Source of the DNA: Globisporangium splendens
Taxonomy: Eukaryota > Oomycota > Peronosporomycetes > Pythiales > Pythiaceae
Assembly (NCBI GenBank): GCA_006386115.1
Contig: VFIW01000016.1
Coordinates: 473,301 to 537,300, forward strand
DNA length: 64,000 bases
Direction of reading: 5' to 3'
Shown here: one piece after another, positions 45,839-57,156 of the stretch
How the letters are laid out: every line of letters begins with the position of its first letter
Numbering within the stretch: position 1 is the first letter of the stretch
Made by a program: the position numbers and the translations under genes
Notes under the pieces: model-generated
Database searches by the model: none
The model's input: the letters and a program-made list of their open reading frames with translations, nothing else
What the model was told of the DNA's origin: nothing

Positions 45839-46743
45839 GGCTGCTTTCGTAGCTTTAGTCACGCGCACAAACGAGACGGAGGTCGAGTCGTGGGTACGGC
45901 GCAAAATGTGCGATAAGAGAAGACGGAGGTGCTGACCTTGATGTGCGTCTTCTGGCTGCAGAAAAAGAAAAAGAGAAAAGAGCTGGCGAACGAGATCGAA
46001 AGGGCGGGAAGGGAAAGATCCGTCACCGTACGATCTGATGCTGTCGATTACAGCAAGGTAAAAGCGACTGTTAGCGCAACCAGATACAACCAGACGTGAG
46101 CTACGAGTAAGGGAAAAGACAGCGCCTTCACACACGCTGCCGCAAAACACACACACACACATACGCGCCTTACATCCACACACGTTGCACGTACCAATTC
46201 GTGTGCGCTGAGCTGCTTCTTTGTGCTGCGTGTTCGAGATTGTTTGCCGCATTCGATTGAGCCTCGCAGCACTTCCATTTCTAGAGGGACTATCTTTTCC
46301 ACCCGAATCAAGCGTACAAGGATATGCATTCATAGAGGGGTCTGCAGTTCAACAGCGTAACCATCTCAGGTTACACTCTGACATCGGCACTTTGGTTGGC
46401 CAGAATAAAGATTTTACAAATTGACCGTCACTCTTGGCTCATTGTCCTCAGGTTGATACTTAACCGGTTAAGCAGGGTTGACTCGCTTCATTGTGATTGG
46501 CTGTAAATGAGCTCTGGAACCACCAGATTCAAATGAGACACCGAGAACAAAATGCGGACACAAAGATAAGAAAGCAGAAACACACACACACATCCACGCT
46601 CAATCGAGGCAAAGCAACACGTGCACGTGCAAACGGTGGCTTCACTCATCTCCGGAGCAAAGACAAGGGGGCGGAACAGCAACCAAGAGCGTTAATACAA
46701 CTGCGCAGGCACCCACCAAGCAACGTTTTTATTTTTCAGCAGC
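45839..46743. promoter_or_regulatory. Upstream region shared by divergent UBA1 and IFRD genes
   Basis: About 900 bp with no supported gene. It includes (CA)n runs at 46146-46161 and 46567-46580, and a T-rich run ending TTTTTCAGCAGC just before the IFRD start. Confidence 0.55.
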
Positions 46744-48579
46744 ATGGCCAAGAAGAAGTCAGGTGAGCGGCATGCGCCATTCGTCATTTTGTTCTGCTCT
46801 GTTCGTTAATCTGTTGATCATACTCTTGAGAGAGAAGCGGATAATGATGAGAATCGTGAGAGTTGCTGACCCAACGTTGCCGCGAGCAGGAGGGCGCAAG
46901 ATGCGCAATGTCGAAGAAGACGACGACTTTGACGATGCCGTGTCGATAGCGTCGATTGAGACGGGGCGAACGCATGCGTCGGACGATGCCGAGTTCTACG
47001 ATTCGTACACGAAAGACGACGGCGACGAAGCCGCGATCGATGAAGCCATTGAAGAGCTGACGGAGAAGAGGTACTGTGATTGTTATCATTGTGTGTGCTT
47101 CGCCATCGTTATCATGTAAAATAGACTTATATTGGAGTTGTGCATGCGTAGAACGACAACGCGCGTTGCTGCTCTTGAGAAGCTAAGCGGTCACCTCTCG
47201 CAGTATTTGCCAGCGGACAGCATCAGTGAAAGGCACATTTGCAAACACCAGTGCACGGACAGCGACGTATTTGGATACGAAAATGCTAACTGCTACTCTG
47301 ATACTGCATGTGTAGCTTTGTGACGAATGTTCTCAGTTGCCTTCGCAAACCGTCGGAAGATGAAGCCGTCTATGGCGCGCGAGTGCTTGCCGTGATGTCG
47401 GTGATCGTAGGGGGTGATGAAGAGCGATTTTTCCAACGCGCGTCGAATGTGCTGGAGCCTCTTGCGAAAACCTCGCGTAGCGCAGCTGTGAAGGCAGCAG
47501 TGCGTATTTTTTGTTCTGCTTCTTTTTAATGGAGATAATGTTCTTGATGTCTGACGTGGATCGTTTTTCGAGCGTGCGCGTAGAGCATTCGAGCACTTGC
47601 ATTGATTTGCTTCGTTTGCAGCGTGGAAGACGAAAACACGGAGTCGCTGATGAAGATTTTCGAGAAGTACTTTGATCTGAAAATCGTGGGAAGCATTTGC
47701 TCGGTGGCGCTTGAGGCTTGGGGGCTGTTGGCGTCCTCCTTGTCTGATGAGGAACTTGCGTATGACGAATACGTGGACAGGTACGCCTTTGAAATGACAG
47801 CGAGAGGATGCTTTTGCAATTATAGTAATTGAATGTGCGCCTGCGTGTTTCGTGTATAGATGTCTGCCTCAATTTTTGGAGCTCCTCACGCACGTCGATG
47901 TTGAAGTTCGCTCGGCTGCGGGAGAAAACATTGCGCTGCTCTATGAAAGCGCTCAGAGGTGCGGCTCGACGCTGCCGTACGACGAAGAAATCGTTGAAAA
48001 GTTTCGCGTCATGAGCAAAGACAGCAGCAAGAAGAACAGCAAGAAGGACCGGAAAACGCAGCGCATGGTCTTCCGCGATGTTCACGCGACTTTGGCCGTA
48101 AGTTGTGTATTTTGCAGCTTCATGATGCATGCTGTCAACAGTATCTTATCCGCTATGCATTGTGTTTGCTCCTCGTATATAGAATGGCGAGTCTCCGCAA
48201 GTGTCGTTCTCCGTGAAGAATGAGCTCCTTGACGTGAGCTCGTGGCGGTCGATCATGCAGCTGGAGGCCATTAAGAACGCGCTTCGCACGGGCTTCCAGG
48301 AACATATCAAGTACAACAACGTCGTGCGCTCCATTCTGGACTTGCCTGAGTCATTGGAAGAGCGGATAATCGACCGAGTACGTTTGTTTTATTTGCATTT
48401 ATCTCGCTGCCGCTTGCAAAACAACACTCACTGGCCGTGCTGACGAATTATTAACTTTGTTGTGCTTGTAGCGTGGAATTTTCGACAAAAAGTCGGCGTC
48501 TCGAAAGCAAAAGAGCAACGAGCTCAAGGGCGATCGCAGACGGAAGCAGCACCTGCAAGATGCGTTTTATGACGAATAG
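46744..48579 (+). CDS. Interferon-related developmental regulator (IFRD) family protein
   Basis: Eight exons join in phase: 46744-46762, 46890-47070, 47152-47250, 47316-47499, 47584-47780, 47860-48097, 48183-48377 and 48472-48579, giving 406 residues. Introns are 65-127 bp with GTRNGT-like donors and TAG acceptors. The start (MAKKKSG) is followed by an acidic segment (VEEDDDFDDAVS). Armadillo-like helical repeats come next (RVAALEKLSGHL, FVTNVLSCLRK, SIRALALICFVCS, FLELLTHVDVEVRSAAGENI), then a conserved C-terminal part (SSWRSIMQLEAIKNALRTGF, QEHIKYNNVVRSIL) and a basic tail. IFRD proteins act as transcriptional co-regulators and, in animals and yeast, also bind ribosomes. The third exon could instead end at 47225, but only the end at 47250 keeps the frame. 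A decayed copy follows directly. Confidence 0.9.
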
Positions 48580-48959
48580 GGGCATGAACACTCTTCTGAT
48601 TAGTCGATTGCCGCTGTTGTTCTCTCTTCGCGGAGCAAGCGAGAGAGAGCTATTAACCACCATTCATCATGAATATTCCACTGCTAATACACAAAAACAG
48701 AATCACACACATCCATGTGTGCGGAGTTTGCGAACAGCAGTGCATCACATCCAGCCCTGAACAAAATTCAACCCATTTAGCGACATATGGGTTAACTTTT
48801 GTTTCAGGACGGCCATTCCCATGAAAACGAGGTCGTCGCGACGCATGCGGGTCTGTTGAAAGCCTACGCTCGGTGATCACCGAGAGGTAATACTGCAGTG
48901 TACACCTTCCCAGAGTTTGCGTATTGATGGGTTCTTTGTTACTTTAGTAATATGCCGTA
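48580..48959. other. Spacer between IFRD and its decayed copy
   Basis: No gene seen. An inverted pair ACCCATTTAG/ATATGGGTTAA lies near 48773-48794. Confidence 0.5.
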
Positions 48960-49952
48960 TGCTATGCCCAGGACAGCTTTCTCGATGGCGTCTTCGCATG
49001 GCTTCATGAACCTATTTGGGACGAGACGCTCACTGCGCTCGACGTGCTTGCCATGGTCGCGCTCAACCTTGGCAGAGGCCACGAGCGGTTCTGCTGCCGC
49101 ACATGCGACGCGCTCAGACCCTTCATAACGCGCTTGAATAACTGGAAAACGTGGGAAACCAAGACGACGGTATATTGGCTTTCCCAAAATGCTCACCCTG
49201 TTGGTACATCTCGAATCTACTAGCGTGCTGTGTATAAATGCTTGAAGGCTATTCGCGCGCTTGCTCTGATTTGCTTCGTTTGCAATGGCGATGAAGAAGA
49301 GACCGAAGCGCTAATGCAACTCGTGAAGCAGTATGTGGATCCTGACACTTTGGAGCGCGTTTGCATTGCGTCATTACACACTTGGAGGCTCTTGACATCA
49401 ACTTTGACAAAACACTTTCGAGCGATGGCAACCTTAGCAGGTTTGTGCCTCGAATGGTGGCGCTTCTGGAGCACTCGGACGCAGATATCCGGTCGGCAGC
49501 GGCGACGAACATCGCGTTGCTTTACGAAATGCACAAAGCGTTGGCGTGATTCTGCCGAAAGAGGACGAGATCATGGAGTGCGTGCGGGTGTTGAGCACTG
49601 ACACGGGCAAGAAAGGGTTCAGTAAACACAAAGATGCCCGAGAGCGACAGCAAAGAGTTGTGCGAGAGGTGTATGCAACACTCGCGGTAAGTTGTCCTTA
49701 TGCATAGAGAAACCGTTGGCTTATGAATCCTGATCTCATGGTTGTCTGCTTACCGCAGAACGGAGAAATCCTTGTGTGACGTACTCAATGAACGACGAGC
49801 GGATTGAAGTCACATCCTGGAAGTTGCTGAAGCAGTCCCAAGTGATTCGATACTATCTGGGCAACACCGATTTCGAAACCCATCTCAAGCACAGCAACGC
49901 ATTTCGAAAGCTGTTCAACGTGCCGCACTTGGTCAGAAACAACGCAATGTGA
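48960..49952 (+). pseudogene. Decayed tandem copy of the IFRD gene
   Basis: Blocks match exons 4 to 7 of the gene upstream, in the same order and with remnant introns. FLDGVFAWLHEPIWDETLTA (48970s) aligns with the exon-4 helices. AIRALALICFVCNGDEEETE (from about 49246) is close to exon 5. FVPRMVALLEHSDADIRSAA (about 49444) and VILPKEDEIMECVRVLSTD match exon 6. NDERIEVTSWKLLKQSQ to the TGA at 49952 matches exon 7. The first exons and the basic last exon are missing. Frameshifts lie near 49395-49420, 49545-49552 and 49765-49775. The copy is diverged at many positions, so the duplication is old. Confidence 0.85.
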
Positions 49953-50206
49953 AGCAGTGCATGTGAGTGTGCTTGTGCGACTCTGCACAGTGAGTGTGAT
50001 TGACGCCCTTGCTCTCTATTGTTTAAATAAATCCGACTTCATCGAATCTGCGGAACGGCTGCGCACATTTTGGAATTGCAGACGCCAATGCTTTTCGAGC
50101 GCTTCGAGTTAGACTCCGTCAAGTCGGTCCCTGATATTGGTGAGATAAATATGCGATGCGCTTCAACTCGCCGTTAATACGTCAACACGCTCAACTCTGT
50201 CCTTGG

Positions 50207-51184
50207 TCAATCACAATCTTCAATGATAGCGATAACAGCTCTCGGTCTTCGCAACATAGTTGTGGTTCCGAAAAAATCGCTGTCATTGTTTCTCAAGTAT
50301 CCTTGATCTTTTCGCGTCTGTGTCGCAATCAGCTCTTCGTCGGAGCAACAAGCATCCAAGATTCTCATTATACTTCGAGCCGTGCTTCTTTTTCTGCTTG
50401 TCGGTACGCAATGCCAATGTGATTCCTCCTTCTTCAGCGCCGTAGTCAATTTGCTCGTGGTGTTCTTTTCCCTTGTGGCAGATGTCGCGCGAAGCTGGGC
50501 TTGATTCGATCGTGTTGTCCACAAAAGTGCACAAAACAATATCCCGAATATTGTGTAGAGCAACAAAATGGCGCTTTTGTCCAGCGGTACCGGCAGTTCG
50601 CCAAATCTCTCTTTCGACTTCTCTTGAATGAGTTCCAGGAACTCATGCGCCTGCAATTCGTGATGGCTCGCCGACCCCAGCAGCGTCTCTGAATGACTCG
50701 AATGTGCTGTGGCATGGCATTCTGGCTTCTTGATCTCAAACGACTGCTTCCAAATCATTCTATCTTGCATCCCAGGATCGAGCTCCATCACCTCCAACAG
50801 CTCCTTCCCAAACGAGCAGCGCTTGGTCACATTCACATCGCGGCATGGATCAGCGTGTCGTTTCAGGATTTGAAGCTTCAGCTGCGGACGCTTGCGTCTG
50901 CGGTTCATGTGCGCGCTTGCTGTCATCGTGAATAGCATGGAGTAGGATCCATATGCATCCGTAGAACTCATTGCGATCGCGTGGTTGCCGTCTTTCAGCG
51001 TCACTTGAGCAAACGGCAACGGAACGCTTTCCTGCAACGCGCCTTCATCGTCAAGACCACGAGCGCTAAATGCTGATGCGCTGCTGACATCTCCATACGA
51101 TATTCGCCCATAAAGTAGATGCTCATGTCCATCTACATGGGTTTCCGCACCGCATCGGGCTTCATGAGCGTGGCCCGCACTCAT
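50207..51184 (-). CDS. Single-pass membrane protein with an Ig-like N-terminal domain, unrecognised
   Basis: From the ATG at 51184 the protein has 325 residues. Residues 20-110 look like a carboxypeptidase-regulatory/transthyretin-type beta domain (LLYGRISYGDV, PLPFAQVTLKDG, SSTDAYGSYSMLF). Residues 110-200 are mixed, with two Cys pairs. One membrane segment lies at 204-222 (SAILLLYTIFGILFCALLW). The C-terminal ~100 residues are Arg/Lys/Ser-rich and probably cytosolic. There is no classical signal peptide at this start. The same frame stays open to 51340, but that stretch is Arg/His-rich and less protein-like. Function unknown. Confidence 0.6.
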   Translation of the reverse strand: MSAGHAHEARCGAETHVDGHEHLLYGRISYGDVSSASAFSARGLDDEGALQESVPLPFAQVTLKDGNHAIAMSSTDAYGSYSMLFTMTASAHMNRRRKRPQLKLQILKRHADPCRDVNVTKRCSFGKELLEVMELDPGMQDRMIWKQSFEIKKPECHATAHSSHSETLLGSASHHELQAHEFLELIQEKSKERFGELPVPLDKSAILLLYTIFGILFCALLWTTRSNQAQLRATSATREKNTTSKLTTALKKEESHWHCVPTSRKRSTARSIMRILDACCSDEELIATQTRKDQGYLRNNDSDFFGTTTMLRRPRAVIAIIEDCD

Positions 51185-51598
51185 CTTCCAAAGTGAAGCC
51201 CGCACTGACGACAAAAGGGAAAGTTGAAGTTGCTTCGAACAGTGTGCTCTATCAGAATGCGGATTCCGCACTCTTCGAGCATGAATGAAGGAAACAAAAT
51301 GGACGCGACGATGACGCAAATGTCTATGAAATACATCCATGCATAGCTTAGAACCACATGCAAAACGAAAAAGAAAAGCAAACGCAGTAGACCTAATAAA
51401 TCTTCCAATGTATCATCGTCATCGCCTTTGCTGTGCGTGTTGCCATTGCACCTTGCACCCTTCTGTCCCCTTATGCGAACGAGAGAAATGGAGCGAAACG
51501 GGGAAGCACACGCGCATGAGGCAATCCCACGGTCGCCTGTTTGATTCTCTCGGTTTGTCATCTCAGGCAGATTTGGGATGGCTGCAGTCTCCTCCACC
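51185..51598. other. Spacer between the membrane-protein gene and U2AF1
   Basis: Both neighbours are on the minus strand, so this holds the 3' UTR of U2AF1 and the 5' region of the membrane-protein gene. A hydrophobic minus-strand stretch at about 51240-51400 is noted among the rejected items. Confidence 0.5.
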
Positions 51599-52597
51599 TC
51601 ATTCCTTCTTCGCCTCTGCGGGATCTTTCGCTGGAACAGGCGACGCGCTGCGACTGCGCGAGCGGCTACGACGGCTTTTCCGCGGAGATGGCGAGCGCGA
51701 ACGGCTCCGACTCGCGCTTCGGCGGCGGCTACTTCCTTTACGGTCGCGGGAGCCGCTGCGAGAGCGAGATGGAGAGCGCGACCGACCTTTGCTCTTTCGT
51801 CCTTTGCTTCGACTGCGACTTCTGCTCCTGCTGCGACTCTTATCACGGTTATGAGGGCGGTTGAACATGCGCTCGAGTTCACGCTGCATCGACCGTGGGA
51901 CCGTCTTAATGTGCATAAAGTTGCAGTATCCGCCGCGGTTGCACGTGCCTTCGTCGAACTGACGGCATCTTGCTTCTCTAAAATCCGTCACAGGAGAGAA
52001 CTCGCACACCAGTGGACGACCTGCATAAAAGCGGCCGTACAACGACTTCTGTGCCGCCGCAGCGCATTCTTCGTCCTCGAACTTGGCATACATGTTGCCG
52101 ACTAAGTGATCGCCGAGGTTGTCACAGATATTGAGCTCTTCGAGGCGTCCGAACTTGCAAAGTTCTTCAAACACCTCCTCGTAAAAGTCTTCAAAGTCTT
52201 CATCGACTTGCTTTTGGTCGATCGTCGACGGGTCGCCATTCTGCGCAATGATTTGAGAAATCGGGTTCTGGTACATGTGGCTCACGAGAATCGTCTGACT
52301 GAACACGGGCTTGTTGTGCAGCCGCGAGCAGCGGTCGCCGTGACGGCACGCGCCGATCTTGAAGTAGAACGGGCAGTTCACGCGGTCTTCTTCCGTGCCG
52401 TGGATGCGCGCGAGATGCTCCGCGCCGCCGCCACTCTGCTCCCCGCCGCCACCGCCTCCGCGGCGTCCCATCATGCGATCGCGGTCTCCGCCGCCGCGGT
52501 TGTACCCGCGTCCGTTGTAGTTCCCGTAGCCCCTGTCTCTGCTGCGGTCACGGCCTCGGCCCCTGAAATCGTCGCCGCCTCCGTATCGACTGCTCAT
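51599..52597 (-). CDS. U2AF1: U2 snRNP auxiliary factor small subunit (U2AF35)
   Basis: The ATG at 52597 gives 332 residues in one exon. After a Gly/Arg-rich leader of about 60 residues ([19 protein letters not shown]) come the first C-x8-C-x5-C-x3-H zinc finger ([16 protein letters not shown]) and the atypical RRM/UHM ([50 protein letters not shown]). The second zinc finger ([19 protein letters not shown]) and an RS domain of about 85 residues follow. It reads the AG at 3' splice sites as part of the U2AF dimer. The Gly-rich N-terminal extension is longer than in animal U2AF1, which starts close to the first zinc finger. The gene is divergent from the Rieske gene, 402 bp away. Confidence 0.96.
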   Translation of the reverse strand: MSSRYGGGDDFRGRGRDRSRDRGYGNYNGRGYNRGGGDRDRMMGRRGGGGGGEQSGGGAEHLARIHGTEEDRVNCPFYFKIGACRHGDRCSRLHNKPVFSQTILVSHMYQNPISQIIAQNGDPSTIDQKQVDEDFEDFYEEVFEELCKFGRLEELNICDNLGDHLVGNMYAKFEDEECAAAAQKSLYGRFYAGRPLVCEFSPVTDFREARCRQFDEGTCNRGGYCNFMHIKTVPRSMQRELERMFNRPHNRDKSRSRSRSRSRSKGRKSKGRSRSPSRSRSGSRDRKGSSRRRSASRSRSRSPSPRKSRRSRSRSRSASPVPAKDPAEAKKE

Positions 52598-52999
52598 GTT
52601 GCTGCTGTTGCTTTCCTTTCCCTGTTTGCCGTTGGCCACTTGGTCAAACAAGGAAACAAACAGGGGAAAGATATTCCCCACCAGCAGCCATCGAAACTCG
52701 CAGGAAAAAAAACAAAAAACAAAAAAACTCTGGAAGCGTAAAAAGGACAACTTCCGTAAAAAAAGAATGAGTTCTGAATCGTAATTACGATTTTTCGAGA
52801 AGGCACTGGGTTTTTGGGTGCTGGGTGGTTCATGAGAAACGATCCCAATCGCATCTTGAAAATTCAAATTTGAGTTTGCAGCCGTGATTGACGACGACGA
52901 CGACGCCTTGCTCTGCTTGAAGAGCACGCGAGAGACAAGCTGGCGGCGACAAGCGACCGATCCATTTCGCGAGTGTCCTTCTGAACCATAAGGAAACAG
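52598..52999. promoter_or_regulatory. Bidirectional promoter region of U2AF1 and the Rieske gene
   Basis: 402 bp separate the two starts, so both promoters must lie here. A perfect 16-bp palindrome AATCGTAATTACGATT is at 52777-52792, near the middle. Confidence 0.6.
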
Positions 53000-53772
53000 A
53001 TGTGGGGTAGTCGCAGCAGCAACTCGGGTGGCCGGAGCAGCAGCAGGGGCGCAGGTGCAAGTGCACGGCCGACGCCAACGCTCCGCTACGAAGACGAAGA
53101 CGCGCTCTTCTTGCGACTGCAACGAGAGCAGGAAGCCGCCAAGTATTTATGGTTCAACTCGTTTGTGCGACCCGAAGGTAAGGGACACAGGCATTGTACA
53201 GATAGGCAAGTGGCTGTGATGGTGGGTACTGAAAGGTGTTTTGTTGGTGTGCATGTTGGTATGATGTCTCAGACGTGCTGGAAGCGAGTGAACATCGACC
53301 GAAATATGAAATGAGCGTGACGGGTAAAAAGCGAATCAAGCCTGGATCACGCACCGTGACGATCGGTAAGGAAGTGTTTGTGGAGAGTATAGCCCCATGA
53401 CCACATGTTTACCCAATGCGATGCTAACGCTACGATGAACTGGTCTCGATAGGTACAAAAGTTGAAATCAACGGCAAAGACGTTGCGATATTTAAGAATA
53501 ATGGGGAATTTTTCGCGGTTGACGACACCTGTCCACACCAAGGTGCATCGCTCCACCTTGGAGACATCGAGGAGATCGATGGGATGGTGTGTGTGTCGTG
53601 TCCGCGTCATCATTGGCCGTTCTCGCTCGAAGATGGAAGTTGTATAATTCCAGTCAAAATCAAGGCGCAATGGCATCCAGTTCAAGTGCGGACAGTGCGC
53701 GATGGGTCTTCTAGGCTCTTTGTGGGCTTCCCGGGGCTTACCAATGCTTTATTTTCAGATGATGATTTTTGA
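53000..53772 (+). CDS. Rieske [2Fe-2S] domain protein
   Basis: Three exons (53000-53177, 53273-53365, 53453-53772) give 196 residues. The first 60 are Ser/Arg/Gly-rich followed by an acidic helix ([20 protein letters not shown]). The Rieske fold takes the C-terminal ~105 residues: [12 protein letters not shown] supplies one Cys and His, [12 protein letters not shown] supplies the other pair (C-x2-H), so the cluster ligands are complete. This is the soluble ferredoxin-like type (similar to RFESD or nitrite-reductase small subunits), not the membrane-anchored bc1 subunit. There is no membrane segment and no clear targeting peptide. The electron partner is unknown. Confidence 0.88.
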
Positions 53773-53877
53773 GTCAATCCAGTTTTCCAAGTCACAGAGT
53801 TAAAGATGTTTTTCAGCTCAACGCCTTGTATATTTAGATACCGACTCGAGTCTTCTCGTTGGAATCGGCATCGATTG

Positions 53878-54201
53878 ATGGGGATCAAGCAAAGCAAGAC
53901 CAGCAGTTCTCAGTCTGCGCCAGCACCAGAGCCCCTGGCGCTCCCGAAAACCTCCGCCGGAGTCATCGTCCGCATTCCAGACCCCGCCAGTGGCGCATCC
54001 ACGTTTCATCACAACCCAAGGTTCGTTGCTCCAATGACAGTCTCTGACATCCTTCACAACGGAGAGAGTCAAGCCCTACCAGTGGGAGGAAATCAAGTCA
54101 TGGTCGCACGAGCTGGGATCAAGAACGATGCGCTCAGGGGCAAGATCGTGTATGTGACGAAGCCACCGCGCCAGTCGGCCGCTCGAGGTACTGGAAGTTG
54201 A
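53878..54201 (+). CDS. Small protein with N-myristoylation signal, unrecognised
   Basis: The ATG at 53878 gives 107 residues beginning MGIKQSKTSSS, a textbook N-myristoylation signal (Gly2, Ser6, basic residues after). The frame extends upstream to 53806, but the myristoylation start is more likely. The rest is Pro/Ala/Ser-rich with a small hydrophobic core (SAGVIVRIPDP, VMVARAGIKNDALRGKIVYV) and a basic end. It starts 105 bp after the Rieske stop on the same strand. I do not recognise the family. Confidence 0.6.
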   Translation: MGIKQSKTSSSQSAPAPEPLALPKTSAGVIVRIPDPASGASTFHHNPRFVAPMTVSDILHNGESQALPVGGNQVMVARAGIKNDALRGKIVYVTKPPRQSAARGTGS

Positions 54202-54422
54202 TTGAAAGATCCATGAGACAGTCAAAACAAAGTGCAACAGCCTGCTCTATTCAATATGAAAAGCTATTGAGGGTACTGCTTCACATACTGAACACACAAA
54301 GCATTGGTCGTCGCGGACTGGCGCTTCTTGTTTTAGGATTCCCCATCAAATGATCTGTTCAGCTGAGCTTTCACAACTCAAATCTGGTCGATCCGCGCAC
54401 GCTACCATATTGAACATGTACT

Positions 54423-56594
54423 TCAATTCTTCGCAAAACTGGCAGCAACGCGATCAAAATCTAAGAGGTCTCCAGTATTCGTGCCGAACACCAAGTGTCT
54501 ATCGTCGTACTGAGCTGAAATGAACTTCGCCGTGGAAGTTGGAGGAGTAAACCATCGCACTGGGTTCGGTGAGTACCATCGCCAAAGCGCAGCCTACAAC
54601 ACACAAATACAGAAACAGTTGTCATTCGCGCTCAACAGGAAGTCACACGATCACTAATACAATAGAGGCACATACCTTTCCGGAATGCGACACTGTCACG
54701 AGCTTGCGGCTATCAAATTGTAAGGATTTCACACCACCATGTTCGAAATTGCTGAAGGTACAAAGCGACTGCTGTGTCCGAACGTCCCAGGCCTCCATTC
54801 CTTGCGTGCTGTAGCCAGCGACGACGACTGTCTCATCCATTTCCAGCGCCGAGATCTCACCTCCACACAGTGCCGACTTGGACAAGATCTTGGCTGTTTT
54901 CCCGCCCCACCAACGCACCGTGCCTTCTCGGCCAGCTGACCACAACACTCGTCCCTTGGTGTCGGTGTTCAGCACCGCATCTGCAAGGAAATCAAACAAC
55001 AGATTAGATAGCAATCACTAAGCGTTGGTGAACACTGGTACAGAGGATCGTACCAGGATGACCAGCAAGACGATGTGTGAGACGGCTGCTTCGCAAGTCA
55101 AACACACGAATGAAGCCGCACGAAGTACCGCACACCAACGTGTTGCGGAAAAGCATCAAACTCGTGATTTGTGGGTTCGCATCTCTCTGAGACCGAGGAA
55201 GTGCTGATTTATGGATCTTGGAAGCTGGGATCGAGACGATCATTTCGCCCTTTGTCACATCCCACACGTTGGCTTCTCCTTTTTCCGTCGAGGTCGCTAA
55301 ATGGAGGAACGTGCCATCGTTGTGATCAATGCGAACGTTCGTGACTTTGTCTCTCGATCTCGTGCGTATGAAGGGAACCATCCCGAGCGTGGATCGATGT
55401 GAGATTGTCGACGTTGGAGCCACATTGACCTGTGGGCTTGAATCGAAATTGCGACTGTCCAATGTCGCAAAATCCCAGACTCGCACGGTTCCGTCCGAGC
55501 AACCGATAGCGAGAGCATCGTTGCACGCATGGTAGCACGAGGCACCGTTCTGCACGATGGACGACCGAAGCCGCTGCTTCTCCAACGACCATAAATAAAA
55601 GTTGGCGCGGTCGTTCTCCATGCCACCAGTAAGGATCTGCATCCACATGCAACAGCTCAAGAATAAGTGGAGAATAGCAAGAGCAGAAGCTGAAAAAATA
55701 GTGGATAACTTACGCGAGTGTCTGGGCTCCGTGTGTACTTGTTGACCAGGATCTTCGTGTTATCAAATGCAATTGAGGTCGCTCTCTGGCTTTCGCTGCG
55801 CAATTCGGCAACATCCGCGACTCGGAACGACTTTGGCGGAGCGTCCAGCCAGTTGTTCTCCAGCGACATCCATTTCAGATCGTTCACATACTCACGCATG
55901 GACGTGCGCTCGTTCAGCAGCGACGCTCGGATCACTGGAGGAGACCCCCGACGGTTTACATTGCTATTAGAACAAGGAAAACAGACACATATCAGTGAGT
56001 CACTTGGATAGCTGCACAGATAAGCTCACTGGTTTAACGTACGGGGAGGGGACATCAATTTCTCGATAACAATACGACGAAGCGCGACGGAAGCAGTTCA
56101 ACAGCAGCGGCTGATGCGGGACGCCAGCAAGGATCTCCCACACTACGGGCTTCATCAACTCTCTTGCCCACGCCTTGTTCAGCGTGACTTCTCAGTGTGA
56201 AACAAGCAGGATCGAATTGCCAAGTGTGATAAAGGCACACAGACACGCATCCACAACACACACAAAGCACATGATTAGCATCCAACAGATTCAAACCAAA
56301 TCACCTCGCCGCATATACACACAGCGGTCCGAAAGGGGTCACTTCGAAAACCCGCCTTCCACTCTCTATCTCCATCTCGCCGCTCGTAAATGGCTGCTCA
56401 TTGTCCGACTTACGCAATACGATTGTGTACTTGGAGCCCAGGAAAGCGAGCACGTTCGCGAGCAGCACGGGGTTCTGCAGCAGCACCTGCGAGTTCTTCG
56501 CCGTGTGGTCCGCCGTCAGCAACACGCTGCCTGCGTTGAGCTCATTCGCATTGACTTCGGTCGTCGCGGGCGGGGGGTCCGTCTGCTCCGCCAT
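54423..56594 (-). CDS. F-box/WD40 protein
   Basis: Six exons join in phase: 56414-56594, 56043-56187, 55714-55963, 55054-55636, 54676-54980 and 54423-54593, giving 544 residues. An F-box is split by intron 1 (NPVLLANVLAFLGSK, then TLNKAWARELMKPVVWEIL). Exon 2 may instead start at 56190, which adds one residue. WD40 blades fill the C-terminal 400 residues (LAIGCSDGTVRVWDFATL, EANVWDVTKG, LVCGTSCGFIRVFDLRSS, LWSAGREGTVRWWGGK, MEAWDVRTQQSLCTF). F-box proteins of this plan are substrate receptors of SCF ubiquitin ligases: the F-box binds Skp1 and the propeller binds the target. The substrate is unknown. The gene is divergent from SPT5. Confidence 0.87.
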
Positions 56595-56647
56595 TCTCGT
56601 TCGTGATTGCTCTTCCCTTCTTTATTTTTCCGCAATGTGCTGGAGAG

Positions 56648-56686
<39 letters not shown>

Positions 56687-57156
56687 GCGAGAGAGAAGCA
56701 AGTGAGGGAAAACGCTCAGTCGGGTCTGTCTGTGGCAGTAGTGGACTCGCATGTGTCATTAGCTGCAGCAGCAACGATTTTCAAAGTGGATAGTTATCCA
56801 TTCTTAGGTCCCTATTGGTAAATAGTATTCCGCTTCAGGAGATACATGTCCAAGCACAACTGTGTGAAACTGGGCTTTTGCGACCACATATCCTCAATTT
56901 ACATCAAAGATGTCTTTTACGCTCTGTGCTTTTGCATTTCATACCCTAAAATCTAGATACCACTCTGTTTTCGGGATTGTGTCCCTATCTTGGCTATGTT
57001 CAACACGGGACACCAGTTTTCAGGTTGACTTTTATTTTCGGGACATCCCCCTTAAAAACTGGCGCTGGTTGTGCTCGCTCAGTTATCTGTGGTTTTTCCC
57101 CACGAGCAAGAGAGAGACGCCACCTAAAAGGGAAAGCGCCGCCTGCAAGCCTCAAG
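56595..57156. promoter_or_regulatory. Bidirectional promoter region of the F-box/WD40 and SPT5 genes
   Basis: 562 bp lie between the two starts. The notable element is a 36-bp A homopolymer at 56648-56683, about 54 bp upstream of the F-box start (poly-T in that gene's direction). Confidence 0.6.
56648..56683 (+). repeat. 36-bp poly(A) tract
   Basis: Uninterrupted A run. Such tracts repel nucleosomes and mark promoters in other eukaryotes. The exact length is prone to sequencing error. Confidence 0.95.

Noticed and set aside
51240..51400. Hydrophobic minus-strand stretch (LLFFFVLHVVLSYAW...) ahead of the membrane-protein gene
   Set aside because: It could be a signal or membrane exon, but I found no GT-AG pair that joins it in phase to the downstream frame.
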